In this document: one piece after another, positions 24,426 through 33,190 of the stretch
Layout: the number at the start of each line of letters is the position of its first letter
How positions within the stretch are numbered: the stretch's first letter is position 1
Assembly (NCBI GenBank): GCA_910579395.1
Contig: CAJTUC010000010.1
Coordinates: 17,237-81,236, forward strand
Origin: an uncultured Lachnospiraceae bacterium
Lineage (GTDB): Bacteria > Bacillota > Clostridia > Lachnospirales > Lachnospiraceae
Direction of reading: 5' to 3'
Length of the DNA stretch: 64,000 nt
Notes under the pieces: model-generated
Database searches by the model: none
What the model was told of the DNA's origin: nothing
What the model saw: only the letters and a program-made list of their open reading frames with translations
Position numbers and translations under genes: made by a program

Positions 24426-25878
24426 TAATTTCCCTAACCTTTTCATCCAGTAATCTTTCCCAATACTTTAAATGTTCCTTCATCCGGCATTTGGGATAAA
24501 TGCAGTCATGTGCTTTTTTCCCCATAGTGCTTACGCGTTCCCTGTGCACTTCCAGATAACACACTTTTTCCGCCATTGTTTCTATATCCTGTAATCCAAC
24601 GATATAGCCGTTCTCATCATCCGTTATATCATCTCTGACTCCGGATGTCGCCGTAACAACAGGAACTGCTCCGTTCGCCATCGCCTCCATAATGGAAATG
24701 CTTCGTCCTTCATAATCGGAAAAACTCAAACAGACATCTTTATCTTTCCAGAAGGCCCCTATCGCATCTCTGGCTACGTTTCCTATAAGCCTGATCTTAT
24801 CTCCCAAACCTCTCTCTTCAATAAATTCCTCAAGCTTCCCGCAATAATCTCCTTTTCCGGCAATCTCAAAGAAATAATTTACCTGCAGATTTTCCAGAAG
24901 GCTGACAAACGCAGGAATCAAATCCATCCTTTTCTGCTTTTTATTCATCCTGCCGGCATAACCGAGCCTTATGGGCTTTTCCCGATCGAGCGTGTAATCT
25001 CTTTCCAGAATCCTGTCACATTCTACAGGACATGTCATATGATCCACTTTATTTTCTTCCACGCCGTATTGCAGAAGCCCTTCTGTAATATCCCTGCTCA
25101 CTCCGATATATAAATCTATATAAGATTTTACAGAGGCATATTGACGATACAACTCATCTTTTCCAAAATGAATTACTGAAATAATATGGATTTGCTTCGG
25201 ATAATGCTGCTTTACAAGGCAGGCCGCCAGTAACGTCATATAAAACTGTCCTGTGACAACGACACACGGCAGCTGCTGTAAAAGATGCTCAATAATTCTA
25301 ACCATCGTTTCCGTCGCAAACATTTCATTATGATTAATGGGAAGATTTACGACCTTATCTTCTAATATATCCGGTATATCATACTCGCCTCTGTCGGATA
25401 TTATATGAAGATTTTTTCGTCCATCCAAAAGTAGTTCTGTGCATATACTCTTCGTCCATGCCTCGATTCCACCAAGGCCCAATCCATAATCACATTCAAA
25501 AATGTATTGCGGACTTCCCAGTGCTGTTTCTTTTTTCAGTGCAGTCTGAATATCCATATCGCGCTGATATAAATCCCAGACCAGATCAAAGTATCCGATT
25601 TCCCTCTCCGCATCAACGCCATATTCTCTGTTAAGCCTCGTTCGTACGCTGATTGCGTCCTCTTCTCTTGCAATCGCTATACATATTAATGTTTTATCGT
25701 CCCCAAGAAGAACATCAGGACTTGAGATCACCGTATCATAAAAAGGTGTGTTCCATTTTTGTACATTGGTATCTATCACATACTTGACGCGGATATGATT
25801 ATTATTTAATAAGATATATAAACCGCTTCCTCTTTGTCCGGATCCGTATATGATTATTTCATCAATATTTTGCTTCAT
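24391..25878 (-). CDS. GT4-type glycosyltransferase with N-terminal Rossmann-like module
   Basis: 495 residues from the ATG at 25878 (MKQNIDEIIIYGSGQRG), chosen for the GGGGGTTAGC site. Residues 1-105 are the Rossmann-like module (IIIYGSGQRGSGLYILL, VKYVIDTNVQKWNT, LICIAIAREEDAI). The GT-B part follows: YGLGLGGIEAWTKSIC, IRLGYAGRMNKKQKRMDLIP, IRLIGNVARDAIGAFW and the GT4 signature FSDYEGRSISIMEAMANGAV with conserved Glu. It would use a nucleotide sugar in the cytosol; the sugar is not predictable. Confidence 0.88.
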   Translation of the reverse strand: MKQNIDEIIIYGSGQRGSGLYILLNNNHIRVKYVIDTNVQKWNTPFYDTVISSPDVLLGDDKTLICIAIAREEDAISVRTRLNREYGVDAEREIGYFDLVWDLYQRDMDIQTALKKETALGSPQYIFECDYGLGLGGIEAWTKSICTELLLDGRKNLHIISDRGEYDIPDILEDKVVNLPINHNEMFATETMVRIIEHLLQQLPCVVVTGQFYMTLLAACLVKQHYPKQIHIISVIHFGKDELYRQYASVKSYIDLYIGVSRDITEGLLQYGVEENKVDHMTCPVECDRILERDYTLDREKPIRLGYAGRMNKKQKRMDLIPAFVSLLENLQVNYFFEIAGKGDYCGKLEEFIEERGLGDKIRLIGNVARDAIGAFWKDKDVCLSFSDYEGRSISIMEAMANGAVPVVTATSGVRDDITDDENGYIVGLQDIETMAEKVCYLEVHRERVSTMGKKAHDCIYPKCRMKEHLKYWERLLDEKVREINEKEESFITGI

Positions 25879-25948
25879 GCTAACCCCCATGCCACCGATT
25901 TGCAACATCTCCAATCAATGCGGAAAATGCTCTCTGACATTCACAGCA

Positions 25949-27100
25949 TCACATTAAACTAACCATTTCAGATATCATATCCGTTAACCAGAGAATTTTG
26001 GTCTCTACTTTATCCAGAATTTTTTGTTCCACTACAATCGTATTCTCACCTTTTAAGACGGCAATAATAAAAGCATCCACTTTCTCCATATCATCATCCG
26101 GTGTTTTCAGCATAATATCCGTGTTAATATAACGTGCATTTCTGTCAATGATATAGCTGACCTCCATACCGCTATTTTGCAATTCCGCAAGCAGATGCCG
26201 CCCCAAATGCCCATACCCATAAATCGCAATACGATATAGTTTCCGCGCCTTTAAATAATCACAAATAGACTGCCCATGCTCTCTGACAGTCATCCAATCA
26301 CTCAATACACGGAACAACCTCTTACATTTTTCATTGTCCTTTAATCTCTTTCGCTGCACATTTCTCGCCGCGTTCGCCAGTTTCTCAAGTTCCTGCCCTT
26401 TCAACAGACCGCATCTTCCAACAATCCCTACAACTTCATTTTCAGACTCCGCCATCTTTATACTGTCTGTTGACGCATTGTTATAATGAAGTTTGTGCTC
26501 AAACAAAACCTCATTATTGGCTTTAAATACCTTTCCCTCACACAGCATACAAATCCACAATAACCAATCATCCGCTCCTGCTACACGCATGATATTTTCT
26601 TTCCAAATATCCGAGATAGATGTCTTTCGTATCAATACCTGCCCGGGAGATAATATCATGCACTGTTCAAACAGCATACATTCTTTCGTGAATACATGTT
26701 CCAACGGGCAATCAACATCATAATACATATGCCCATCGTGCAGTACATTACACACAATGGCATCCGCCCCGCCAATCAATGCAAGCTGCTTTGCCAGAAA
26801 ACTTTTATGTATTGTATCATCCTGATCCAGAAATAAAACAAATTCACCTTTACAATATGAAAGTCCCCTTACCCGGGCTCCATGAACCCCTCTGTTTCGC
26901 TCTGTATTGATTACCTGAATATCCATAATATCTGATTCAGGTTCCACATCAATCCGTATGTCCGGGTCATCATTCACAAACAAAAGTTCCACATAATAAC
27001 CCGGTATTTCCATGACCCCCTCTTCAATTTGCCTGACAAGTCCTTCGATATACTTTTGTCCACGATAAATCGGAACTATAATACTTACAGATTTTTGCAT
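25949..27100 (-). CDS. GT2 glycosyltransferase with C-terminal Rossmann-like module
   Basis: 383 residues when started at the ATG at 27100 (MQKSVSIIVPIYRGQKYIEG); a frame 25 codons longer overlaps the upstream gene and lacks a site. GGAGAA is rather far (15 bases). The GT-A domain fills residues 1-230: VELLFVNDDPDIR, NRGVHGARVRGLSYCKGEFV, the DxD-like FLDQDDTIHKS and GADDWLLWICML. Residues about 290-383 are the Rossmann-like module (LYRIAIYGYGHLGRHLLAEL, VSYIIDRNARYINTD, DAFIIAVLKGENTI). Here it is at the C-terminus, whereas in most island proteins it is N-terminal. Confidence 0.85.
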   Translation of the reverse strand: MQKSVSIIVPIYRGQKYIEGLVRQIEEGVMEIPGYYVELLFVNDDPDIRIDVEPESDIMDIQVINTERNRGVHGARVRGLSYCKGEFVLFLDQDDTIHKSFLAKQLALIGGADAIVCNVLHDGHMYYDVDCPLEHVFTKECMLFEQCMILSPGQVLIRKTSISDIWKENIMRVAGADDWLLWICMLCEGKVFKANNEVLFEHKLHYNNASTDSIKMAESENEVVGIVGRCGLLKGQELEKLANAARNVQRKRLKDNEKCKRLFRVLSDWMTVREHGQSICDYLKARKLYRIAIYGYGHLGRHLLAELQNSGMEVSYIIDRNARYINTDIMLKTPDDDMEKVDAFIIAVLKGENTIVVEQKILDKVETKILWLTDMISEMVSLM

Positions 27101-27155
27101 CTCTAATATGATCAATTCTCCTCGTATTTTTAATAATATGCTATAAAAGATAAAT

Positions 27156-28028
27156 CTAAATTCTAATCCATTCATCCGGCATTATGTTAATCCCACGATA
27201 CTTGCCGCTCCCTGAAAACCACCATTTCGGACCAACTACCAGTTTTGCATCACATTTATCAAGCCATGCTCCCCACCAGCTAAACGTACTGTTTGAAATA
27301 ATATGATTTTTGCATTTGCTCATGATCAATAACTCTTCAAAATCCTGAAAACCTAGTTCCCGCGTCATGTAATAACAATTATTCCCGAAATCCATATTAT
27401 TTTTGGTCCAGCATATGTCATCGGAAAAAACAATCCAAAATGGGTTTTCTATATGGCCTTTCACGTATGTAACAGCATTCTCATAATATATTTTAGGGAG
27501 ACAATTGCCAATCTTACAATAATCTCCTCTACGTATATGAACAGAAACCGTGGCCTTTGATTTTAAAATTTCTCGCAGCTCGTTCGGTATCGCTATTCTT
27601 TTTTTGGGAAGCAAATCTTGTCTGATCTCGTTCTCAAATTCCTGAAAGTACTTAACATTTTGAAAAAACCCCTGTAAATACCAATTCCCCTTAATTCCCA
27701 TTAATTGTTCTTTAAAATCAGGAACATCCTCTTCAAAAAATTTGAAAGGTAAAACATTTTTCATGGATAAATGCACTAATACATTTTTAATGTTTTCATT
27801 CCAATTTAAAAAATAATCGCCCTGCTTTGCATCCCTGCATATAGGGAGTGTAACTCTAAAATGTTGTAAACCACAGCTTCTTTTCTGCCGGTTTCCATCA
27901 TTATGAACTGCACCCGTTTCCCTTATATCAAGGGCAACCTGCTGTCCTGTTCTCAATGCCAAGGCTTTCGCATAAGCATATTGAAACAGCTGATTCCCGA
28001 GACCTTCCCATATACGAACAATTATCAT
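27156..28028 (-). CDS. GT11-family alpha-1,2-fucosyltransferase-like protein
   Basis: 290 residues with the GT11 hallmarks: N-terminal VRIWEGLGNQLFQYAYAKAL, the GDP-fucose-binding VSVHIRRGDYCK at about residue 168, WIVFSDDICW, and ISNSTFSWWGAWLD near residue 245. Such enzymes add fucose alpha-1,2 to galactose or related sugars. RBS AGGAATCATA. No GDP-fucose synthesis genes (gmd, fcl) are in the window, so the donor must come from elsewhere or be another deoxyhexose. Confidence 0.92.
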   Translation of the reverse strand: MIIVRIWEGLGNQLFQYAYAKALALRTGQQVALDIRETGAVHNDGNRQKRSCGLQHFRVTLPICRDAKQGDYFLNWNENIKNVLVHLSMKNVLPFKFFEEDVPDFKEQLMGIKGNWYLQGFFQNVKYFQEFENEIRQDLLPKKRIAIPNELREILKSKATVSVHIRRGDYCKIGNCLPKIYYENAVTYVKGHIENPFWIVFSDDICWTKNNMDFGNNCYYMTRELGFQDFEELLIMSKCKNHIISNSTFSWWGAWLDKCDAKLVVGPKWWFSGSGKYRGINIMPDEWIRI

Positions 28029-28046
28029 TATGATTCCTGCGCCTTT

Positions 28047-28523
28047 CTATACTTCATATAAAATGTCCTCTAAAGAAAGAATAGGACATCCAATCTTTGT
28101 AGAGAGTTTTTCCTCTATCTCATCAAAAAAGGTGATTGCCGTCACAACGATCGCATCCACTTCTTCCAACTTCTCATCCATAGAGACAATATCTATATCC
28201 GCATAAATGGAATCAGCATTTTTATCAATACCATATGCAATCGTGATATCTGTATCTTTCAATTCTTTGATCAAAGTCATTCCTGCATAACTCATACCAT
28301 ATATGGCAATCTTTTTGTAACCATTCTTTTCAAAATAAGATGCAAGATTTTTTCCTTCCTGTTTCACCTGTACCCATTGATCCATCATACGGAACAATAC
28401 CAGATGCTTGCTCGACATTGCTTTCGCCTTTGCGATATCTCTTCCTGTCACTTTTCCAACTGTACCTGCTCCAATTGCTGCACCTGTTAATGCTGATAAA
28501 ATTGTCAATACTGGTTTGTTCAT
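28047..28523 (-). CDS. Stand-alone Rossmann-like module with hydrophobic N-terminus
   Basis: 158 residues; start 28523 with AAGGAGAGAG. A weakly hydrophobic, Gly/Ala-rich N-terminus (LTILSALTGAAIGAGTVG) may anchor it to the membrane. After a helical linker (LFRMMDQWVQVKQEGKNLAS) comes the module alone: YKKIAIYGMSYAGMTLIKEL, ITIAYGIDKNADSIYADIDI and VDAIVVTAITFFDEIEEKL. No catalytic domain is attached. The linker plus module closely matches the C-terminal part of the GT2 protein two genes downstream (REHGQSICDYLKARKLYRIA), so it may be a free partner subunit. Confidence 0.8.
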   Translation of the reverse strand: MNKPVLTILSALTGAAIGAGTVGKVTGRDIAKAKAMSSKHLVLFRMMDQWVQVKQEGKNLASYFEKNGYKKIAIYGMSYAGMTLIKELKDTDITIAYGIDKNADSIYADIDIVSMDEKLEEVDAIVVTAITFFDEIEEKLSTKIGCPILSLEDILYEV

Positions 28524-28590
28524 AAAAACTCTCTCCTTCCATTTTCATTTACAAATTTATTTTAAAGTTAATATAAGACAGCTATTTCAT

Positions 28591-29640
28591 CTACTTCATA
28601 AAATGAAACAATCCATAGCGGTATTCTCCATTATGCCCATCGTTATCATAAGCATGAATATCTACGTTGTGTTCAATTCCCGCTTCCGTTGTACATGAAA
28701 ATTCAATCAAATGAAGTTCAGAAAAGCACTCCAATACTGTCTGTGCATAAAAAACCCTATGTGCATTAAATTCCACCCTCTCTCTTCCGATTGGTAATGA
28801 AATATACAACTGTCCCCCCTTCCGTAGCTTTTTCTGTATACTATCAAAACATTTAAAACATGAATCCGGGTCTATTGGGTCACCATATCTTCCCAATCCA
28901 AAATGTTCTATCGAACATAAAGCCGACATACTATCTATACTTTCATCCTCTATCTGATGAAGATTTGTCGCATTATCCACAATCGTATGTAAATGTGCTA
29001 CTTTTGCCGGAAATGGGCGAACATCAATCATCGTTACATCAATATTAGCTGCCAACAAATGCGCAATAAATCCATCCAGCCGGGAACCAATATCAAAATG
29101 TTCCCTAATCCCCTGTGCAATAATTATGCGTGCTGCCCACAAATCCTGCCAAAAATAATTTCCAATCGTTCCTGCCGGTGCATATTTATCCCTTATTATA
29201 GGCCACATATTTTGTTTTTGTATTGCAAAATTATGCCTTTTATTTAATTGTATATAAGCTTCTATATCTGATTGAATAAAAGAATTTTCAATCAAATTAA
29301 ACTCAGCACAGTATATTGTATAATTTTTTTCAGATAGTATCGACTGAATAACAGCCTCATCTTTACATCCCATCTGTTGCTTTACACCATGCAAAAATAT
29401 CAGTTTTGATATATCAATTTTCAACTTCAGACACCAATCATAAACTTCTGCCGTATATGAGTTGGCAACTATAATGTAATCATATTCTTTTGGCAATTCA
29501 CGACTATCAAATACTGGCTTGTCCATATAGGTATCTACAGACTTGTTTGTTTCAATAAAGCCGATAATTTCACCATTATACTGGTTATCTATAAATCTTT
29601 TTGCAAGATTTCCGGTTCCCCATATAAGCAATTTACTCAT
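28591..29640 (-). CDS. DUF268-type methyltransferase-like protein with N-terminal Rossmann-like module
   Basis: 349 residues, start 29640 after AGGAGAAAACAC. Residues 1-85 are the Rossmann-like module (KLLIWGTGNLAKRFIDNQYN, EIIGFIETNKSVDTY, YDYIIVANSYTAEVYDW). Residues about 170-349 match the DUF268 type of S-adenosylmethionine-dependent fold: FDIGSRLDGFIAHLLAANID, VTMIDVRPFPAKV, SMSALCSIEHFGLGRYGDPI and LYISLPIGRERVEFNAHRVF. DUF268 proteins are found in polysaccharide loci; the substrate is unknown. Confidence 0.8.
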   Translation of the reverse strand: MSKLLIWGTGNLAKRFIDNQYNGEIIGFIETNKSVDTYMDKPVFDSRELPKEYDYIIVANSYTAEVYDWCLKLKIDISKLIFLHGVKQQMGCKDEAVIQSILSEKNYTIYCAEFNLIENSFIQSDIEAYIQLNKRHNFAIQKQNMWPIIRDKYAPAGTIGNYFWQDLWAARIIIAQGIREHFDIGSRLDGFIAHLLAANIDVTMIDVRPFPAKVAHLHTIVDNATNLHQIEDESIDSMSALCSIEHFGLGRYGDPIDPDSCFKCFDSIQKKLRKGGQLYISLPIGRERVEFNAHRVFYAQTVLECFSELHLIEFSCTTEAGIEHNVDIHAYDNDGHNGEYRYGLFHFMK

Positions 29641-29651
29641 TGTGTTTTCTC

Positions 29652-30635
29652 CTAATACCTCATAAAAAAGTGATTGTTCTTATTTAGTCCGTTATCGATA
29701 ATCTTTATATCTTCGTAATGTTCTTTCCTTGCCAGTTTATTTATCTGCGCACATATAGCCACCTGCGATACTCCTGCTACCAGACCAGAGCAGATAGATA
29801 AAGTATACATATCCCTTATCACTTCTAATCCAAGAAAATATTTATGATTTTTTCTTTCATCCTTGCTAAACGCAACTGACTGATTTGTTTTGCTACGTTT
29901 AATATCATCATAAAAACAAATTTGTTCCCCATATCTTTTCATAAAATTATTTAAAATCCTAGTGTCATCTGTTGCAACAAATATTCTTGTGTACATTCCT
30001 TTTCTAAATAGCAGATCTATTTCATGAAAATATTCTTCTTCAGTTATATATACAGGATGGTCATGATATCCAGAACGAAAATCTGTTCCTCTTATATGAA
30101 CCCCTAATATTTTTTCTCCCTCAATACTTAACCGCTTTATACCATTTGATATATATTCCCATGTAATTTGATTAAATTGCATATATTTATTTACAATATA
30201 TGCCATCATGTTCATATATCTCTTATTTACCTTATAATTGCTATATTTACCTGTAAGTACCAATTCAACCATCTGTCTATGAACAATATCAGCATTAACC
30301 ACATTTCTGCTGATTTTTGCATTTTGTACACTCACCGATGCCGGCTGCACAAAATAATACTCAAATGCATTATTTGTTCCATTTACCTTCTTTTTCTCTT
30401 TATATTGAAAATCCGGGCCAGAATAAATCACGGGAATATAACCACATATATCCGCAAAATAAAGATATTCAATCCAATAACGATACATAGCAAAAAAGCC
30501 AAGATTTCCATCATCCTCTGCAATATAATAGATTATTTTTTTCTGATTCAGCACTCCATAATGACTTATTTTTACCCGAAATATATCTTTTTCCGGACAA
30601 TTCTCACTCTTAAATAAATTCCTTAAACATGCCAT
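29652..30635 (-). CDS. Fucosyltransferase-fold glycosyltransferase (GT23/O-FucT-like)
   Basis: 327 residues; start 30635 with GAGGAAAGACG. The segment LGVHIRGTDFRSGYHDHPVY at about residue 198 carries the HxRxTD-type GDP-binding motif of the NodZ/FUT8/O-fucosyltransferase superfamily, followed by IFVATDDTRIL and later LGLEVIRDMYTLSICSGLVA, the usual SNxx-like acceptor end. The N-terminal 100 residues hold an aromatic-rich part (FFAMYRYWIEYLYFADICGY) that is common in GT11-like and GT23-like bacterial enzymes. With the GT11 gene nearby, two fucosyl-type transfers are likely. Confidence 0.7.
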   Translation of the reverse strand: MACLRNLFKSENCPEKDIFRVKISHYGVLNQKKIIYYIAEDDGNLGFFAMYRYWIEYLYFADICGYIPVIYSGPDFQYKEKKKVNGTNNAFEYYFVQPASVSVQNAKISRNVVNADIVHRQMVELVLTGKYSNYKVNKRYMNMMAYIVNKYMQFNQITWEYISNGIKRLSIEGEKILGVHIRGTDFRSGYHDHPVYITEEEYFHEIDLLFRKGMYTRIFVATDDTRILNNFMKRYGEQICFYDDIKRSKTNQSVAFSKDERKNHKYFLGLEVIRDMYTLSICSGLVAGVSQVAICAQINKLARKEHYEDIKIIDNGLNKNNHFFMRY

Positions 30636-30696
30636 TTGAATTCGTCTTTCCTCAATCTTATTTTATTCTACTAACACATCAATAATCAAAACAAGC

Positions 30697-31845
30697 CTAA
30701 ATCTCTTTCATTATCCTTTGAAACTTCCTAATAAACGATTCTATTGTCCATCTCTTAATCTGCCGTTCTCCCTTTTTAATCATCTCCTGTCTCAGATTTC
30801 CATCAGTCCACAATTTTCTCACACATTCCGCTATCTCTTCCGGAGAGTCTGGGTCAAATAAAAGACCGGCATCCCCCACCTGTTCATGCATCGCATATTT
30901 ATTTGATACAGCGGTCGGACAGCCTAACGCCATCGCTTCAAGGGGCGGGATGTTTGTTGGTCCAAAATAAGACGGCATAATAAGGCCGACTGCATGTCTA
31001 TATAGATAGATCATATTTCCATTACTCACAAATCCTTTAATCGTGATATAGTCAGTCAACCCGTGTTCTGAAATATATTGCTCAATTTTTTTCCTGTAAT
31101 TTTTCTCAGAACCTACTAAAATAAGATGAATATCAGGAATGTCCTTTACAAGCAAATCTATTGCCTTAATTAAATTCATATGATTTTTATGCTGCCAAAA
31201 CTGCGCCGGATAAAATACATATCTGAGTGGAGTATCTATAAATTCTTCTTCACCTTCCATAACATAACTTGGAATCACATACGGAAGGCTGATGACATGC
31301 GGCAGGTCTCTGCGCATATAATTTGAATAAGACTCTATGAATTGTCTCTTTCCAGTTTGAGAATCAACTAAAACGCACCAGGCATACCTTGCTTTAGATG
31401 AAAAAAACAGTTCCCGTTCCTTATATTCTTTTTTGACCTCCGGAAATCTTCCCTCATAACGATGCATCAAATCATGAACGGGCACTATTACTTTTGTGTT
31501 AATATTAGGAATAAAAACTCCCTGCGTTGTGCATAAAACAGCATCTATTCTCTCTCTACGAAATCTTTTCCCAAATTCAGTCATATACATCGTATATATT
31601 CGTGAAAATGCAGGGTATTTGATATGGCGTTCTTGCTCGTTCTCAGTAAAAGAAGGCCATGACATATCCAAAATCTTAACTTTATGTTCTCTGCACCATT
31701 TTCTCCAATACTGGTTACAGCAAATTGCCGCAAATTCCACATTACCATCACTTTTTTCCAAACACTTCATTAATGTGAGTGCATATTGATGCTCTCCACC
31801 CCATTTCGGATCCGTGCATAACATAACAGCAATTTTCTTATTCAT
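30697..31845 (-). CDS. GT4-type glycosyltransferase
   Basis: 382 residues from the ATG at 31845 (MNKKIAVMLCTDPKWGGEHQ), with AAGAGGAGTAAT; a frame 23 codons longer is rejected. GT-B fold: DPKWGGEHQYALTLMKCL at the N-terminus, VPVHDLMHRYEGRFPEV, YVFYPAQFWQHKNHMNLIKA, ITIKGFVSNGNMIYLYRHA and the GT4 nucleotide-sugar site MPSYFGPTNIPPLEAMALGC. This pattern is frequent in mannosyl- and rhamnosyltransferases; the donor is not predictable. It follows the methyltransferase gene by 13 bases. Confidence 0.9.
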   Translation of the reverse strand: MNKKIAVMLCTDPKWGGEHQYALTLMKCLEKSDGNVEFAAICCNQYWRKWCREHKVKILDMSWPSFTENEQERHIKYPAFSRIYTMYMTEFGKRFRRERIDAVLCTTQGVFIPNINTKVIVPVHDLMHRYEGRFPEVKKEYKERELFFSSKARYAWCVLVDSQTGKRQFIESYSNYMRRDLPHVISLPYVIPSYVMEGEEEFIDTPLRYVFYPAQFWQHKNHMNLIKAIDLLVKDIPDIHLILVGSEKNYRKKIEQYISEHGLTDYITIKGFVSNGNMIYLYRHAVGLIMPSYFGPTNIPPLEAMALGCPTAVSNKYAMHEQVGDAGLLFDPDSPEEIAECVRKLWTDGNLRQEMIKKGERQIKRWTIESFIRKFQRIMKEI

Positions 31846-31858
31846 ATTACTCCTCTTA

Positions 31859-32617
31859 TCAGACTGCTGTGGCGATAAAATAACTTGTCCACGAATTATA
31901 ATTTGTTTCTTCAAGTGACAGACAATCTATATTATCAACCAATTCAAATCCTGCTTCTTTAAGTAAAATTTCAAGTTCCGGCCTGAAAAAATACCGCATA
32001 TTATGCTCTTCATTGATTGTCCTTGTATCGCCAGACTTCTTATTTATTACAAAGACTTCATAGCAGACATCCACCACATTTTCTTTATCGTGCATGACTG
32101 GTCTCGCAATTCTAACCAACCGATTCTGCCCGTCCTCTATCTCTTTAACTCTTACGGTCGGTTTATCACTCAACACCCCCGGCCCATACCAAACATCAAA
32201 CAAGAATATACCGCCTTTATATAACGCTTTTCTTGCAGTACATAAAGCTGCCAATATATCCTGATTTCTGTTTTGATAACTCATAACATGAAACAGTGAA
32301 ATAACAGCATCGTATTTTGATTCCGGCTCATAACCTTTTATATCCGCCACAGAAAAGCTTATGTCCATTCCCTCTTTCTCTGTATTTTGCTGTGCAATCT
32401 CAATCATGAGTGGGCTCATATCAATTCCTGTACACTGATATCCCAGTCTGGTAAGTTCAATATCGTGTCTTCCGGTTCCGCACCCATAATTAATGACTTT
32501 ATCAATATCTTTCCCATATTTTTTTAACAGACTATCCACCTGTAAAGCTTCGGCTCTATAGTCTTTATCCTGATAAAACGCATTATAATAATATGCATAA
32601 TCTTTAAATACTTCCAT
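31859..32617 (-). CDS. Class I SAM-dependent methyltransferase
   Basis: 252 residues. Motif I is VINYGCGTGRHDIELTRLG at about 42-60, followed by CTGIDMSPLMIEIAQQN, ISFSVADIKGYEPESKYDAV and LYKGGIFLFDVWYGPGVLS. This is a typical small-molecule or sugar methyltransferase fold. It lies between the cupin gene and a GT4 gene and probably methylates a nucleotide sugar or the finished glycan. C-terminal HNMRYFFRPELEILLKEAGF is the usual lid region. Confidence 0.88.
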   Translation of the reverse strand: MEVFKDYAYYYNAFYQDKDYRAEALQVDSLLKKYGKDIDKVINYGCGTGRHDIELTRLGYQCTGIDMSPLMIEIAQQNTEKEGMDISFSVADIKGYEPESKYDAVISLFHVMSYQNRNQDILAALCTARKALYKGGIFLFDVWYGPGVLSDKPTVRVKEIEDGQNRLVRIARPVMHDKENVVDVCYEVFVINKKSGDTRTINEEHNMRYFFRPELEILLKEAGFELVDNIDCLSLEETNYNSWTSYFIATAV

Positions 32618-32689
32618 ATATTTATTTTTCCTCTCCGCTCAAAATACTACAAATAACAAATATTTTTTATCGTTGCAGCTGCCTCCTTC

Positions 32690-33151
32690 TCAGCGATATG
32701 GCTCCAGGTTTCTGTTCGTTCTATAAACCACTTCACTTTCACTCACGCCAACGAACCGCTTCTTGTCCTCTTCCCCCGCATATGGTCCCTGCTTTACCTC
32801 TATCATCTCCACTTCCTCCAATGCCTGAAAACCATGACCTCCTGAAACTAACAATATAACATCACCCGCTCGCAAATCCCTGCTTTCCAGATAGTCTTCG
32901 TATTCATCATAAAAATCTACCCGTAAAATACCTTTCTTAATAAAAAGCACTTCCTGAGTCATCACTACATTCCTGTGAACAAGATTATGTACATGAGCAT
33001 CTATCACTTTCCCCGCTGGATGATGCATATAAGCTACCTGCTGGGAATAGGCACTTGGCGTGATAAAATCTACCCCTTCACAAGAATAATCATTACGAAT
33101 AATCATTGCCAACAACTTATTTTTTTTCTTTACTTCTTCAATCTGTCCCAT
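32690..33151 (-). CDS. Cupin-fold protein, possible sugar isomerase or regulator
   Basis: 153 residues; start 33151 after GAAGGAGAACGC. One cupin barrel: GKVIDAHVHNLVHRNVVMTQ, EVLFIKKGILRVDFYDE, LRAGDVILLVSGGHGFQALE and VEMIEVKQGPYAGEEDK. The His-x-His pairs (HVHN, GGHGF) could bind a metal. It resembles the WxcM/FdtA-like cupins that isomerise dTDP-4-keto-6-deoxysugars, but the match is too general for a firm call. The adjacent DegT aminotransferase, 39 bases upstream, makes a nucleotide-sugar role plausible. Confidence 0.7.
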   Translation of the reverse strand: MGQIEEVKKKNKLLAMIIRNDYSCEGVDFITPSAYSQQVAYMHHPAGKVIDAHVHNLVHRNVVMTQEVLFIKKGILRVDFYDEYEDYLESRDLRAGDVILLVSGGHGFQALEEVEMIEVKQGPYAGEEDKKRFVGVSESEVVYRTNRNLEPYR

Positions 33152-33190
33152 TGCGTTCTCCTTCTACACATTCCATACTGTTTTGTATTA

